Shown: positions 33,151-45,309, counted from the first letter of the stretch. The stretch: DNA of 64,000 nucleotides from Chamaelirium japonicum (GCA_947650365.1 OX393549.1:22935847-22999846); one strand, 5' to 3'. Translations and numbers: made by a program. The notes: generated from the letters alone by a model not told the origin.

Positions 33151-33533
33151 GCGGAGCTCCGCCGCGCATTTTAACAGGAGTGTTGTGGGGTTGGGGTGGA
33201 GGCGGCGGCCGCGGGGTTGAAGGGCCAGGCTGGGCTATGGGGCGGGTGTATCTAGGTGAAATTAGATCTTTTTGCGGGTCAGTCCTACAATTAACGGTCG
33301 GTCTTTTATATAACAGCTCGGGTTCGGTTCTTGATATGTAGGAAAATCGGGTTCGGTTCCGATTTTGGTTTGGTAAAAAAAAACCCACTGATACCAAACC
33401 GAACCGAACCGAACCGAAATCTGAGTCTCTATTTCGCTCTCGCTCTCTCTATCGTTTCTCCCTCTCGCTGGAGTTGTTGGAATCGCAGTGGGTTAGAGGC
33501 GGGCACTGGAATCCAGACCAAAGATGTAAATTC
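33151..33533. other. PPR upstream region
   Basis: The first 80 bp upstream of the PPR gene are GC-rich; further up is a short AACCGAACCG tract (33395-33420) with inverse GGTTCGG words near 33300-33370. The antisense ORF 32885-33397 is a frame shadow of the PPR gene. No TATA box was identified. Confidence 0.35.
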
Positions 33534-33742
33534 TGTTGGAGATGGCTTAATAACCAAGGTGATTTATGGACCAAAATTCTCTTAAATTATTGGGAAAAAC
33601 GTATCTTATTATTCACCAAAGCCCCTTATATATAGGCATAATATGTCACAGGGATAGAGACGGGGTAAATCTCTATATCCCTGAATCTAGGAGTCTTTAT
33701 CCGGTGGGCATCCATATCCGATGCAACCACCGTTTCATAACA
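33534..33742 (-). repeat. copia 3' LTR (209 bp)
   Basis: On the + strand it reads TGTTGGAGATGG...TTTCATAACA (TG...CA). On its right the minus strand shows the polypurine tract AAGGGGGAG directly before the LTR. The minus strand has a TATA-like CCTATATATAAGG near 33640. The partner LTR is lost. Confidence 0.85.
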
Positions 33743-33775
33743 CTCCCCCTTGGATGACCACCATTTATCAATGAT

Positions 33776-33958
33776 TGCCTCATTAAAACATTTGATGGAA
33801 AAACCCAGTGGGAAAAATCCTATTAAAGGAAAAATAGTACAACCTTAGTTCTTCAGAAACTATGGTGGGTGCGCATAATGCTGCCTCGTTAAAACCTTTG
33901 ATGAGAAAACCCTGTGGGAAAAACCCTACCAAAGGAAAAAGAGTACAGCGCGTATAAA
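33776..33958 (-). repeat. 113-bp-offset direct repeat before the polypurine tract
   Basis: GCCTCATTAAAACATTTGATG with AAACCC, GTGGGAAAAA and AAAGGAAAAATAGTACA recurs about 113 bp on as GCCTCGTTAAAACCTTTGATG and so on. A smaller TACATCTCTCCCCNTGATTATATCTCCTCC repeat follows at 34005-34085. Confidence 0.8.
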
Positions 33959-34085
33959 TTTGCATCTTCAGGATGCCCTTCGCCTAATTATTACATTACC
34001 ACTATTACATCTCTCCCCTTGATTATATCTCCTCCTGATTACATTATTACATCTCTCCCCCTGATTATATCTCCTCCTTATTACA

Positions 34086-37000
34086 TCAATTTGTTTGGTG
34101 ATTGAGCCGTCGCAGTCCGATGCCATACATCATCTTCTGGAAAGTAGACTTGGGTAAAGCTTTGGTGAAGAGATCCGCAAGATTGTCGCTTGACCGTACT
34201 TGCTTGACTTCAATCTCTCTTTTCTTCTGAAGCTCGTGGGTGTAGAAAAACTTTGATGAGATGTGCTTTGTTCGATCTCCCTTGATAAAGCCAGCTTGAA
34301 TTTGAGCAATACATGCGGCATTATCTTCGTGGATAACTGTCGGCTCTTTGGTAACTGATGTCAACTGGCAACTGCTTCTGATATGCTGCACAAGTGACCT
34401 CAACCATACACATTCTCCACTTGCTTCATGCAGAGCTAATATTTCAGCATGGTTCGATGATGTGGCCACAAGTGTTTGTTTGGTCGATCTCCAAGAAATA
34501 GCTGCATTGTTATTCAAAAATATATACCCTGTTTGGGATCGACCCTTATGGGGGTCAGAGAGAAAACCTGAATCTGCATAACCAATCAAGTGAGGAGTAC
34601 TACAAGAATAAAACAATCCCATATCAATGGTTCCTCGTAAATATCTAAATATTTATTTTATTCCATTCCAATGCCTAATAGTTGGTTCTGAACTGTATCT
34701 AGCCAATAGATTAACAGAAAAACATATATCTGGTCTAGTACATTGAGCTAAATACAATAAAGCACCAATAACACTTAAATACGGTTTTTCAGAACCAAGA
34801 ATAGTTTCATGTTCCTCTTTAGGTCTAAATGGATCTTTATGAATATCAAGAGGTCTAACTATCATGGGAGTGCTTAGTGGGTGACATTTATCCATATTAA
34901 ATTTCTTTAACAAATTTTCAGTATATAAAGATTGATGTACTAAAATCCCACTATAGTTACTCTCGATCTGCAGGCCGAGGCAAAACTTAGTATCACCAAG
35001 TTCTTTCATTTCAAACTCCCTCTTTAGATAATCAGAAGTTTTCTTGAGCTCTTCAGGAGTCCTAATCAAGTTTATGTCATCCATATAAACTGCAATTATA
35101 GTAAATCCATTTTCTGATTTCTTTATGAAAACGCATGGGCATATGGGATCATTCTTATAACCTTCCCTAGACAAGTATTCACTAAGGCGATTGTACCATA
35201 TCCTTCCGGATTGCTTCAGGCCGTGCAATGCTCGTCTTAATTTTATCGAGTGCGCACTCTTTGATGTTACTTCAGGCAACTTGAATCCTTCTGGGATTTT
35301 TGATGTTGCTTCAGGCAACTTGAATCCTTCTAGGATTTTCATATAAATATTTATGTCTAGGTTCCCATATAGGTATGCCGTTACGACATCCATTAGTCTC
35401 ATCTCTAGTTTTTCAGAAACTGTGAGACTAATGAGGTATCTAAACGTAACTATATCCATAACAGGGGAATAGGTCTCTTCATAATCAATCCCGGGTTTCT
35501 GCAGGAATCCCTGGGCTACAAGCCTTGCCTTATATCTAGCGATTTCATTATTTTCATTTCATTTTCTTACAAACACCCATTTGAAACCTACAGGGTTTAC
35601 GTTATTTGGTATTTGTACTATAGGACCAAATACTCTACGTTTCTTGAGAGATTCAAGTTTAGCTTGAATAGCTTCTCTCCATTTTGGCCAATCAGTTTTA
35701 TGTCGACATTCATATATATTACGTGGTTCATTTTCTTCATCATCGCCCTTTGTTATTTCAGTAGCTACTTTGTATGCAAATATGTCATCGATGACTATTT
35801 CCTTTCGGTCCCAAATTCCACCCCTCATATGGAATATTGAGCTCTCATTATTTGGTACCGGTACCTTTTCCATAATCACTGCAGGGATCTTTTCAGGAGT
35901 TTGAGGGAAATTTGGCCGTTGGGAAATATTTTCTTCTAGAAAAATATGGTCCATAATCTCTTCTGGAGCATTATGACCAGGTTCTTCTGGAACCCCAACT
36001 TCTTCTGGAGTTTTAGGGCATGATTTCTCATTCAACTTCCTCTTCCGGGGAACTGAACCTTTGGAACCTATAGGTCTGCCACGTTTCTGACGTGCAGCAG
36101 TTTCATTAGTAGGAGTTGGAATATTAATTCTTGTAGGTACATTCTTAGTTGGAACAAACGACTTAGTTACATTAGTTGCATCATTGAAGGCATCAGGTAA
36201 TTGATTTGCAATATCTTGTAAATGCAAAATCCTTTTTACTTCTACCTCATATTGGGGAGATCTAGGATCTAGATGAGACATAGTGCAAGTATTCCACGAT
36301 AATTCATGCCGTTCTTCAGGAACAGATCGTTGCCTAGAAATTTCTTTATCTCCCCCTGACGGCGGGAAGATTGTCTCATCCAAATGACAATCTGCAAATC
36401 TAGCAGTAAAAAAATCACCTATTAAGGGTTCTAAAAATCTTATGATTGAAGGTGAGTCAAAACCTATATAAATCCTCAATCTACGTTGGGGACCCATCTT
36501 AGTTCTATTTGGAGGGGGAATAGGGACCTGCACATCACATCCAAACTTTCTAAGATGAGATATATTGGGCCGAATACCTGACACAAGTTGTGCAGGAGAA
36601 AAATTATGGTATGAAGTAGGTATAAGTCTAACAAGATTAGCAGCATGCAAGATAGCATGCCCCCATGTAGAAATTGGAAGTCTGGATTGTACGAGTAATG
36701 GTCTAGCTATTAATTGCAAGCGCTTAATAAAAGCTTCAGTAATGCCATTCTGGGTATGAACATGGGGGACAGAATGTTCGACTTCTATTCCGATGGATGT
36801 GTAGAAGTCATTTAGGATTTTAGAAGAGAATTCAGCTGCATTATCCAATCGGATAGATTTGATAGGGTTATCAGGAAAACTAGCTCTAAGTTTGATTATC
36901 TAGGATAATAATCTAGCAAATGCTAAATTTCTAGTGGAGAGTAGGCTCACGTATGACCATCTAGTAGATGCATCTATTAGGACCATAAAATATCTAAATG

Positions 37001-37235
37001 GACCACTAGGAGGGTGTATAGGACCACATATATCACCTTGTACCCTCTGCAGGAAGGTAGGTGATTCTGTTTCTATTTTCTGAAAAGAAGGTCTAGTGAT
37101 TAACTTCCCTTGAGAACAAGGGTCACAAAAATGGTCATTTGAAAAAGTCAAACTTCGATTGTTAAGAGTATGACCATAGGAATTGTAAATAAACTTTCTA
37201 AACATACCTGACCCTGGGTGACCTAATCTATCACG
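34086..37235 (-). pseudogene. copia pol (integrase-RT-RNase H), three in-frame stops
   Basis: One reading frame runs from 37235 to the TAA-type end at 34086 (about 1050 codons) broken only by stops at 36900-36902, 35559-35561 and 34653-34655; no frameshift is needed. Order: CDPC of the integrase zinc finger (about 37120), GDICGP and MVLIDASTR core strand, DNAAEFSS with the second catalytic Asp, and the third acidic region at TQNGITEAFIKR; RT with RYKARLVAQG, VYMDDI; RNase H with ADSGFLSD, SSNHAEI and ADLFTKALP. The 35559 stop is TGA just before the RT entry. A 13-residue unit (EGFKLPEATSK) is tandemly doubled in RT. Dead but recently so, since changes are few. Confidence 0.9.
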
Positions 37236-37236
37236 T

Positions 37237-37859
37237 TAGCCAGTTCTGTGCTAAGTACGATATTAAGAACAATGTACAACGCTCCGGCCAACGGTCTGGA
37301 GGAGGCCTTCAACAAGACTCTCTGCAAGCTGCTGGAGAAAACTATCTCAAAGACAAAGAAGGACTGGCACGAACGCATAGGCGAAGCACTATGGGCCTAC
37401 CGAATGTCTTTTCGCCCTCCAACGCAAGCAACTCCGTACTCCCTCGTCTATGGAGTAGAAGCCGTTCTTCTGCTCGAGCTCCAGATCCTATCGTTCAGGA
37501 TAGCAATCTAGGAAGGCCTCACCAGCGACGACAACACCCAGCTTCGCCTGACAGAACTGGAAGCCCTGGATGAAAAGCGTCTCGAAGCTCAGCAACGTCT
37601 TGAGTGTTATCAGGCCAGGCTGACTCACGCCTTCAATAAGAAGATCCACCCTCGATCCTTCTAAATAGGAGAACTGGTGCTGGCAGTCAAACGCCCCATC
37701 ATTCTCTCGCATCGAGGGAGTAAGAGGTTTGACGCCAAATGGGATGGACCACACTCCATCAAAGAAGTCTACTCCAATGACGCTTACCTCCTCACTACGC
37801 CAGAAGGGCTCACACTCGGCCCTCTCAACGGCAAATTCCTCAAAAGGTACTATGCCTAA
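37237..37859 (+). pseudogene. gypsy integrase C-terminal relic
   Basis: After a degenerate start (FCAKYDIKN, then a frame shift) the frame from 37248 reads ANGLEEAFNKTLCKLLEKT, KKDWHERIGEALWAYR, TQATPYSLVYGVEAVL (integrase core end with its catalytic Glu region) and, in the C-terminal part, GPHSIKEVYSNDAYLL and NGKFLKRYYA. In-frame stops at 37509-37511 and 37662-37664 break it. The final TAA at 37857 fits the normal pol end of this lineage. Confidence 0.85.
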
Positions 37860-38105
37860 AGCAAGGCCATATTCCTTGCCCAAAAAAAAAAACATGAACT
37901 ACGTGCGACTTGATCCCCCTTTGGGGGGTACATAGGCAGCCTGAGAAGTCACTTCAGGTTTAGGCCGACCAAAAGAAAAAGCCAACAATGGTCCATGCAA
38001 ATGAGTTACGAAGCAAGGTGATATTATTAGATATTCAAGAAAAGGCGGTACATGGCATAAGTTTTAAAGGAAAATTACAATGCAAAATGACAAGATGAGA
38101 AGCAG

Positions 38106-41100
38106 CTAAAAGAAAGTATCCAAAGCTCGAAGGTGGCACATTAACTCCTCTCTAGTAGCCTCCACTCGCTGAAGTTCCAAAGGACGTGTAGCCAAAAGCT
38201 CGCGACGGGTCGCCAAGTCCGATTGCTGCTTCAGGAAGCTCGCCTTCAAAGCACTCTCCGCAGTCTCAGCTCTCTCCAGACGAGACTCTGCCTTCCGAAG
38301 CGAGGCGCGCACCGATTCTACCTTCTTCTGCGCCTTCGACAGACTAGAAGCGGCCTCCGCAAGCGGGTGCTCTGACTGACACAAACTCACCTCGGCGGTT
38401 GCCAACTCAGAAGGAGTACTCCCTTCCAGTATAGCTCACCGGGAACGATAAGCCTCACTGTCAGTCACGAGCAAGTTCATCTGGGCGACAAAAGAAGAAC
38501 TGTCCACCTTGAACTTCTCCAGGCTCGCACAAAACTCTGCACCATCAGTTGACCACCAGTCTTGGAGGGCACCAAATCCCACGTCTTGAAAGGGCTCCAG
38601 TGTTGACTTGATATACTGCCGACAACTTGCAAGAAGAAACTCCGAAACTCTGCTCCTCGGCCTTAAACTCGGGCGAGGTGCCTTAGAGTACGTGGGCAAA
38701 ACCTTCCCTTCTATTGTGGTCGTCACGGGAGCTGCCTTCGCCAACGAGGCCAACAAAACTGGGAAAACTGCCGCCACTGTTGCAACAATCGTCTCCTCCA
38801 CCAAGCTCGAGAGAACGGCAGTCGGGGGACGCCGCTTGTCGACACTCGAAACTTCGATCTCCTCGTGAAAAGACAAAGCCTCGACGTCGATGCTATCTAG
38901 ATCGATGTCGCCACTAGGAAAGTTCTCCCCGTAAACCCCGAGGAGGTCCAGATCATCCGGAGGAACTTCTAGCCCGCATTTCCCAGGTACTTCCTGCACG
39001 ACCCTAGTAGACGAATGCCCGTGAGATACCTTCGAAGAGTTCACCTCATATTCCACCACTATAATGGAATCTGCCCAAAAGAAACACACTACTCAGCATA
39101 ATAGGACCCCTAAAGACGGAAAGGAAGCAAAATAAGAAGAACTTCATACCTGCGAGGTCAAACAAAGCCACCCCAGACGGAGGGATCACCTTATCTCCTA
39201 GAAGGCCGGGCTCCTCGATATCCTCAACCGGACAAGGAACCCTCGAAGTCACCCCGCGGGGGATGCACACCTTTCGTCTCTTGGACGGGGCACCCTCAAT
39301 AGTTGTCTTCGAGAGAAAGGATGGCCCGGAGGCATTCGCGAGGTCGACTTCTAACATGGGAACCAAAGAGGGAACCCGACGGGTACTGGAAAGATGACTG
39401 TAACTTTTCTCGGTCCTCTGAATCCCCAACTGGAGGCGACGATCCTCCACTCCCACTGAAGGATCAAAGCTTAAATTTTTGAACTCGCTGCTCGCCAGAA
39501 CATCAACTGGGAGACTTGCAAGCAATGGGGATACTCGCTCTTCAATCCACTTGCAGTAGCCTGGAGTGGCGGCATCCCAAAACCCCGACTTAGTCCCAGG
39601 GAAGAAGGTGCCACCAGTCAGTCTAGCATAAAGAGAAGCCCAGAGGCGATAACCTTCCTGTGGGCTGATGCGCCCCTGCAACCGCTGCGACATACCGGGA
39701 ACCTCTTGCCGAAATCCTTACTAATGAGCGAAGCAGTGAGGGGAGTACTGTTCCACTTCCACTATATCCCCCCGACGCCAAACCAAGTAGCCGGGGCGGC
39801 AGCTGACCATATTCCAATACAAGCCGTCTGAGAGCTCCTCATTGTCGTGGACCGTCGACCTCTCTAAAGGTAGCACTGAGTGTTCTGACAAAAACTCAAA
39901 GTCGGTGCCTCCCATCCTTCGCAAAAGAGTACGAGCACACTCCTTCGGGTGTTCCCAGCTGATAAAAGCATTTAAGATTCCTCCTACGCCTGGCAAGAAT
40001 GGCAGGTCGGCTGGATGCCCACGTCTGGCGAAGATCCCTTTTGGGAAGTAAAGAGCCATCCAGCCATACAGATAGTGCAGAGGTCCAAAGGCATTAGACC
40101 GGCTGAGCTCCCCTTTTGCATTGTCCGAGCTGGACAAGCTCCAGTAAGTACCACTGAGCCCCTGGTACAAGGCGCATAAGATTATCAGAGCCAGATTGAA
40201 AAGCTCCCCCCTTGCCATCCGGGAGGCTACAAGAAAGGTCCCCGGATGGATGACCTCGTCGGGACAGGGAAGCATAAACCGTCAAAGGAAGACGACCAGC
40301 CCGGCGACTCGGTAAACCGCCCGCCACTTCTCGCTGTCGCGCCTCAGACCAAGGATCTCCCAGGGGCTCTGTCTCCCCTCCATTTAATGCCTCACTCGGG
40401 CCAAGGACTCAATAGGTCTCACAAAGGAACACAGTGGAGGCCTCTTTATCTGAGCGATCTTCCACATCGGGCGAGCTGAAGGTGCCAGGGACCTGTACTC
40501 GCCTCTGAACCAGAAGTCGATCCAGGAAGAAGGGCGAACTCAGTCTGATTGATCCCGCGCTGCAATGACGGCGTACGCCTTGAACAAGAGAAGACAGGAG
40601 CTCGGGACAAAGCTGTTATCTAGCAAGTCCTTCAAAGTCGGCACCTCTTCTTGATAGTAATTCCGCACTTTAGGGCATCCAGATACGATGTGGACGTCGC
40701 GAAGGGAGATCCCTATCTCTCCCGCTCTAGTGAGAAAAGTGTTGGTGGCTGGACACCATAGTTCACAGAGAGCTCGATACATCCCCTCGAGACGGCTATA
40801 TTCTCGACGAGCTGGCGCTAGAAACTTAGCCAACAGCTTCATCTCAGGTTCCGTCCCAAAGACTTCGGAGAGCTCGCTCATCCACTTGCGAAAGCCGAAA
40901 GATACTGGACGCCCCCTCGAGACTAGGAGTCGGTACCCCATCGGGTCAAGCGGGAGCAGATCTTCGAAGCAACTACCGGTGTGGGCACGAAATCTTCATC
41001 ACAATGATGAAAAGGCGTACTCAATCTTGGACGAAGGAGCTTCTTGGAGATCACCTCGTCGGTGTAGACTTTCTCGCTCAATTTTGGCATCCTGCAAGTC

Positions 41101-41378
41101 GCATCGGTGACTCCATCCTCTGTGATGCGCTCATGGTTAAAAATCCGGAGCAACGACAGAAGGTCTTCTCTCCTCGAGTTACGGTAGCGGTACACCCGAG
41201 TAAGGGGGAAGCGAAGGCACCTACTCCCATCAGAGAAGTCCTCGGCTATCCACCCCGGTGAAGTCAAATCCTTAAAAACTCGGATCATGAAGAGACACAG
41301 AGAGAAGCAAGTCAAAACAAGTGGGGGGGAAGCTGCGCAAAAAAAAAAGGGTTCACAATTGAAACCCGAGGGGCCCAC
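38106..41378 (-). pseudogene. Tat antisense ORF (aORF), plant-mobile-domain-like, broken
   Basis: Minus-strand blocks at 40923-41378, 40540-40941, 39721-40275, 39046-39693, 38436-39089 and 38106-38405 follow one another in order. Upstream blocks contain GEIGISLRDVHIVSGCP and the GELFNLALIILCALYQGL/LYGWMALYF strips typical of the plant mobile domain seen in Tat antisense ORFs. The last blocks are Ser/Glu-rich, ending with an Ala/Glu/Arg/Leu-rich coiled-coil stretch (SKAQKKVESVRASLRKAE). Frameshifts separate the blocks, for example at 40941/40923 where the frames overlap. The function of aORF proteins is not established. Introns are possible at some junctions, so the number of true lesions is uncertain. 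Confidence 0.75.
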
Positions 41379-42630
41379 AGCCCCCTGTCAGGAGAACCGC
41401 CCAGCTCATGCCACTGCGTTCCTTCTCCAACCCGGTCGGGATCGCACACTACCCGTACCGGCCAACTAAGCCGATACCGCCTGTGCCGGCCGCCTACCGC
41501 CACTTTCCTGTATCGGAACTCGTGTCGCCTGCGCTACGCAGCCGGCCACCGCTTGGAGCTTGCACTCGCCACCAAGCCGGTGTCAGCCACCTGCTGCCGC
41601 CCGCCATTGCGGTGTCGCAATCGCGCCCACTCATGCCATCCACGTCGCACCGCCTCCGTGGACCCATGCCCGCTCGAAACCCCCGCTTGCACTGAACCCA
41701 CAGCCGCCACTACAGCTGCTCCGCACACTCGGCCTCAACCGACACCACGATTGTCGGTCGTGCAAAAAAAAAAAGGGGGTTCAGCAGCAACAGCCAGCAG
41801 GGGCCCGCAGCCCCTTCCCACCGAAATCCAGACAAGGAAAAAGGGGGGCCTCGCGCCCCTCTCCGACCCGGTCGGGACCCGCCAACCACCATCGTCGTGC
41901 CCCACGGTCGGAGCCACATGCGCCGCCTCCGTGCGCGTCGCCTGCGCCCTGCACCCCGGCCGATGCCGCCTGCACCCCGGCCGCCATCGCTGCCTCGCAC
42001 CACGCGTGTTGCCTGCCTGCGCCGTAGTCGCGCCTTGCGCCCCGGCCACCGCCGCCTGCTGTGCCTGTGCCTACGCCCGCACCGCCGCCTGTGCGCCGCT
42101 CTGGCCTCCGCACCGTCTGCGCCCTGGCCCGACGCCGACACCACGTCTGGCTGCCGCTGCCTCCGCAAACCGAAACTAGAGGAAGAAGAAGAAGAAAGAA
42201 AGAAAGAAGGAAAGAAAAAGAAAAGAAAAGAAGAAGAAAAGAAGAAGAAAAAGAAAGAGGAAGAAGAAGGCGGCGAAGGCGGTCAACACCTCAGCCGCGC
42301 TCCTCCGTCCTCCTCGCCGCGGTCGTCGTCGCCCCGTCACTTTGAGCCCGCCTTCGCAACAATCTTTAAGTTGTGCACCATTGCCGCCGTCGACGACGAA
42401 AGAGGCGACACCGGGAAGATGGGAGCAAGTCGCGTGCAACCCCAGGCAGCACTCTTCCGACGGCGGTCTCCAAACGCCAGCAAAGCCTTCGCAAGAGCAA
42501 GGTATTGGATGAAGGGGGTAGGGCCCCTTAAATAAGCCCCCAACCCCGTCCACAAAAGAAATCAAGGACAAGGGCTCTATGCTTCCTACGTGCACAAACC
42601 CTACACGTTTTCACCAGCGCACTCATATTT
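41379..42630. other. Tat spacer: GC-rich duplicated block and purine run
   Basis: A block starting AAAAAAAAGGGTTCA with GGGCCCACAGCCCC and CCCGGTCGGGA recurs about 430 bp on (41335 versus 41761). 41900-42170 is CGCC-rich. 42178-42270 is almost pure purine (GAAGAAG/GAAAG). ORFs here on both strands look composition-driven. Confidence 0.6.
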
Positions 42631-42641
42631 GAGGGGGCACT
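42631..42641 (+). other. polypurine tract of the gypsy element
   Basis: GAGGGGGCACT lies directly before the LTR start TGTAGGC, at the position where plus-strand DNA synthesis is primed. Confidence 0.75.
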
Positions 42642-45309
42642 TGTAGGCACACAAATTGTGTCTAACCCTAACCCGACTCGCATGCGCTAATTCGGAGGCA
42701 AACCCGACTCACACCCCGACCCGGACCCGACTCGCATGCACCAAGTTGGAGGCGAATCTGACACGCTCTCCGACTCGGACCCGACTCGCATGAGCCAAGT
42801 TAGAGGCGAACCCGACACACACTCATACCCGGACCCGCACCAAGCAAAGGCCAGGTGGGCCCAACCTCAAGTGGGGCCCACCCGACCCTCCTTCTAGAAA
42901 CCCGAGCCCCCTACCCGCGGGTAGGGGGTGGCCGGCCATACAAGGAAAAGAAAAGAAAAGAAAAAAAAAATAAAAGGAAAGAAAAGAAAGAAAGTAAAGG
43001 AAAGAAAAGAAATAAAGAAAAAGAAAGAAAAGAAGAAAAAGAAAAGAAAGACCACCATGCGCAGGGGGAGGTTGCGTATGACGTCTACATAAGTATGGAT
43101 CTGCGCCGATCTCTTGATCCGACGAATAAGAAACGAAGTCGGGTCGCCATCGACTTTATGTGTAAGATTCAAAATAAACTCAAAAAGGATTGAGCCATAA
43201 CTACCGTGCCAGAAAAGAAAAGCAAATAAAGGCTTATTCCCCTCATCAATGGATGAATAAATCTTGGGTAGTTATGGGAGAGATATTAAAGGGATTCAAA
43301 TAAATCTTCCCATATCTCTCCCCTCCCCTCCTTCACCTATAAATAAAGGGGGAGGGGGAAGGCTCAAGAGGTCGGATGGCAAGAAGCGAAGAAGCTCTTC
43401 AAAGAAGGAGACACGCCCTTCATCGACCCAAGGCTTCACGAGGCACGGGCAAGCCTATCCCTTCTGGACCGGCTTAGTCCATTGAAAGCCCTCATCAAAG
43501 TGAAGACCCTTGCACAAGAAGATCATCCCTTCGACTCCGTGCACGAAGAAGAAAGCTCAGAGAAGAAGAAACCTTCAACTCCAAAGACGCCAGAAGTAAA
43601 GGTCAGAGAAGAAGATCGGAGCGGCATCACCCCGTCGTCTCTAACAACCCTTCAACTCCGAAGACGCCAGAAGCAAAGGTCGGAGAAGAAGATAGGAGCA
43701 GCATCACCCCGTCGTCTCCAATAAACCTTCAACTCCGATAAAGCCAAAAGCCCGTAGAAGAAGATTGAAGCGGCATCACCCCGTCATCTTCAATAAGCAT
43801 TCGCTCCATTCACGAAGAAGAAAGCTTGGAGAAAAATACCCGAAGCGATGCTACACCCGTCGTCTTCAATAAGGCCTTCAACTTCGATTACGCTAAATAT
43901 GCCCAGAGAAGAAGCCGACGCCACAACCGTTGCCAGGTCGAAAGCTGAAGACGAAGCGAGGAAGCTCTGCAGAAGAGGAGACGCGCTCTTTATCGACCCA
44001 AGGCCGAGGCACGAGCAAGCCTACCCCTTCGGGATCGGCTTAGTCCATTGAAAGCCCTCATCAACGTGAAGACCCTTGCACAAGAAGATCAAGCCTTCGA
44101 CTCTGTACACGAAGAAGAAAGCTCGAAGAAGAAGAACCCTTTGACTCCGAAGATGCCATAAGCAAAGGCCGGAGGAGAAGATCAGAGCGGCACCACCTCG
44201 TCATCTCCAACAAGCCTTCGACTCCGATCAAGCCCAAAAGCCCAGAGAAGAAGACCGAAGCGTTATCAGCCCGTCGCCTTCGACAAAAAGCCCGCTCCAT
44301 CCACAAAGAAGAAAGCTTGGAGAGGAACACCCAAAGCGTCGCTACACCCGTCGTCTTCAAAGCAAAGCAGACACTACAACTGTCGCACGGAGATCGGTGC
44401 TACCCCCGCCGTCTTCAAAGTAACCCTTCAAATCCGATTATGCCAAAGAAGCCCAGAGAAGAAGAGAAGCAAAGTCGACGCTACAACCGTCGCAAGGAGA
44501 TCGGCATCACCCTCGCCGTCTTCAAAGGAACCCTTCGACTCCGATCACGCCAAAGAAGCCCGGAGAAGAAGAAAAGTTGAACCGACACCTAAACCGTTGA
44601 GGAAGCCAAAAGCCTTAAAGAAGTAGCCACCGCCGTTCAAGGAGAAGATCGAGTCAACGTCGAAGCAAAAGCAACGCAAGAAGCCAGAGCAAAACCCTCG
44701 GTAAAGCCCGCGCCAAAGCAACGCAAGTGCCAAAGCCAAGTGACTACGCCGGTCATGAGCAAAAGCATCACACGTTCTAGCCGATACGACACGAAGTCCG
44801 AAAGAACGGAAGCATCACAAGTCTCCCCCCCGTCTACGTCCAAGCGCAAGCGCCAAAGCAAAGCAAAAGCCAGAGGCACGCCAAAGCCAAGCCAAAGCCG
44901 AAACCCAAAGCCAAAGCCGACGCCAAAAGCACGATCGACGCTGCCAACGATCAAGGACGCCGAGGTCAAGCAAGGATCGAGGAAGACACGAAGATCGAGG
45001 AACGAAACCAAAAACCCCCTAGTCGAGAAAGCGCGAAGCATGGAAGGGACAAAAGCAACGGTGGATACTCCTTAGCCTCTCAGAAACCTTCACCCTGTAA
45101 AGACCTCTGTCCTGGGCAACCCCTTCAGAGGTCTCGCACGACTACCACGTGGAGACCCGGATCAAAGGGATCCTCCAGAGGATCTCTCCCACAATCTCCT
45201 GATCAATATTCATCGTACCCGGCTCACCACCCCCGAGTCCCCGGGTCTCGGCACTTTGTAATCTTTTTTTATGCAATAAAGACGACCCAGATCTTTTTCT
45301 GCGCCTACA
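42642..45309 (+). repeat. gypsy 3' LTR (2668 bp)
   Basis: Starts TGTAGGCAC and ends GCGCCTACA, giving inverted termini TGTAGGC/GCCTACA. It has a TATA box CCTATAAATAAAGG (43336 on) and an AATAAAGACGACC polyadenylation-type site (45275 on). Inside, the strip at about 43410-43560 (GACCCAAGGC, CTTAGTCCATTGAAAGCCCTCATCAA, GTGAAGACCCTTGCACAAGAAGATCA) is repeated at 43978-44125. A homologous block sits at 12018-13753. Confidence 0.85.

Larger units (their letters stand above)
33534..37235 (-). mobile_element. Ty1/copia retrotransposon, 5' truncated
   Basis: Read on the minus strand it has the GAG-pre-integrase region, integrase, RT and RNase H in one frame, a polypurine tract and a 3' LTR. LTR 1, PBS, gag and protease are missing; the copia sequence stops at about 37235, where gypsy sequence on the other strand starts. 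The junction lacks any LTR, so a deletion or illegitimate join removed both elements' 5' parts. Confidence 0.9.
37237..45309 (+). mobile_element. Ty3/gypsy retrotransposon of Tat type, 5' truncated
   Basis: From left to right on +: the integrase C-terminal part (37237-37859), an antisense ORF region (38106-41378, -), a GC-rich and purine-rich spacer, a polypurine tract (42631-42641) and a 2668-bp 3' LTR. An antisense ORF between pol and 3' LTR is a known feature of Tat-lineage elements, which supports the lineage call. 5' LTR, gag, protease, RT and the integrase start are missing at the copia junction. Confidence 0.85.

Noticed and set aside
32885-33397. 170-codon ORF upstream of and overlapping the PPR gene
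   Set aside because: Different frame on the same strand, Pro/Arg-rich from GC bias; the PPR frame carries the conserved motifs.
41553-42535. Several long overlapping ORFs on both strands
   Set aside because: GC-rich, Pro/Arg/Ala low complexity inside the Tat spacer, with a 430-bp duplication; no motif and no frame preference.
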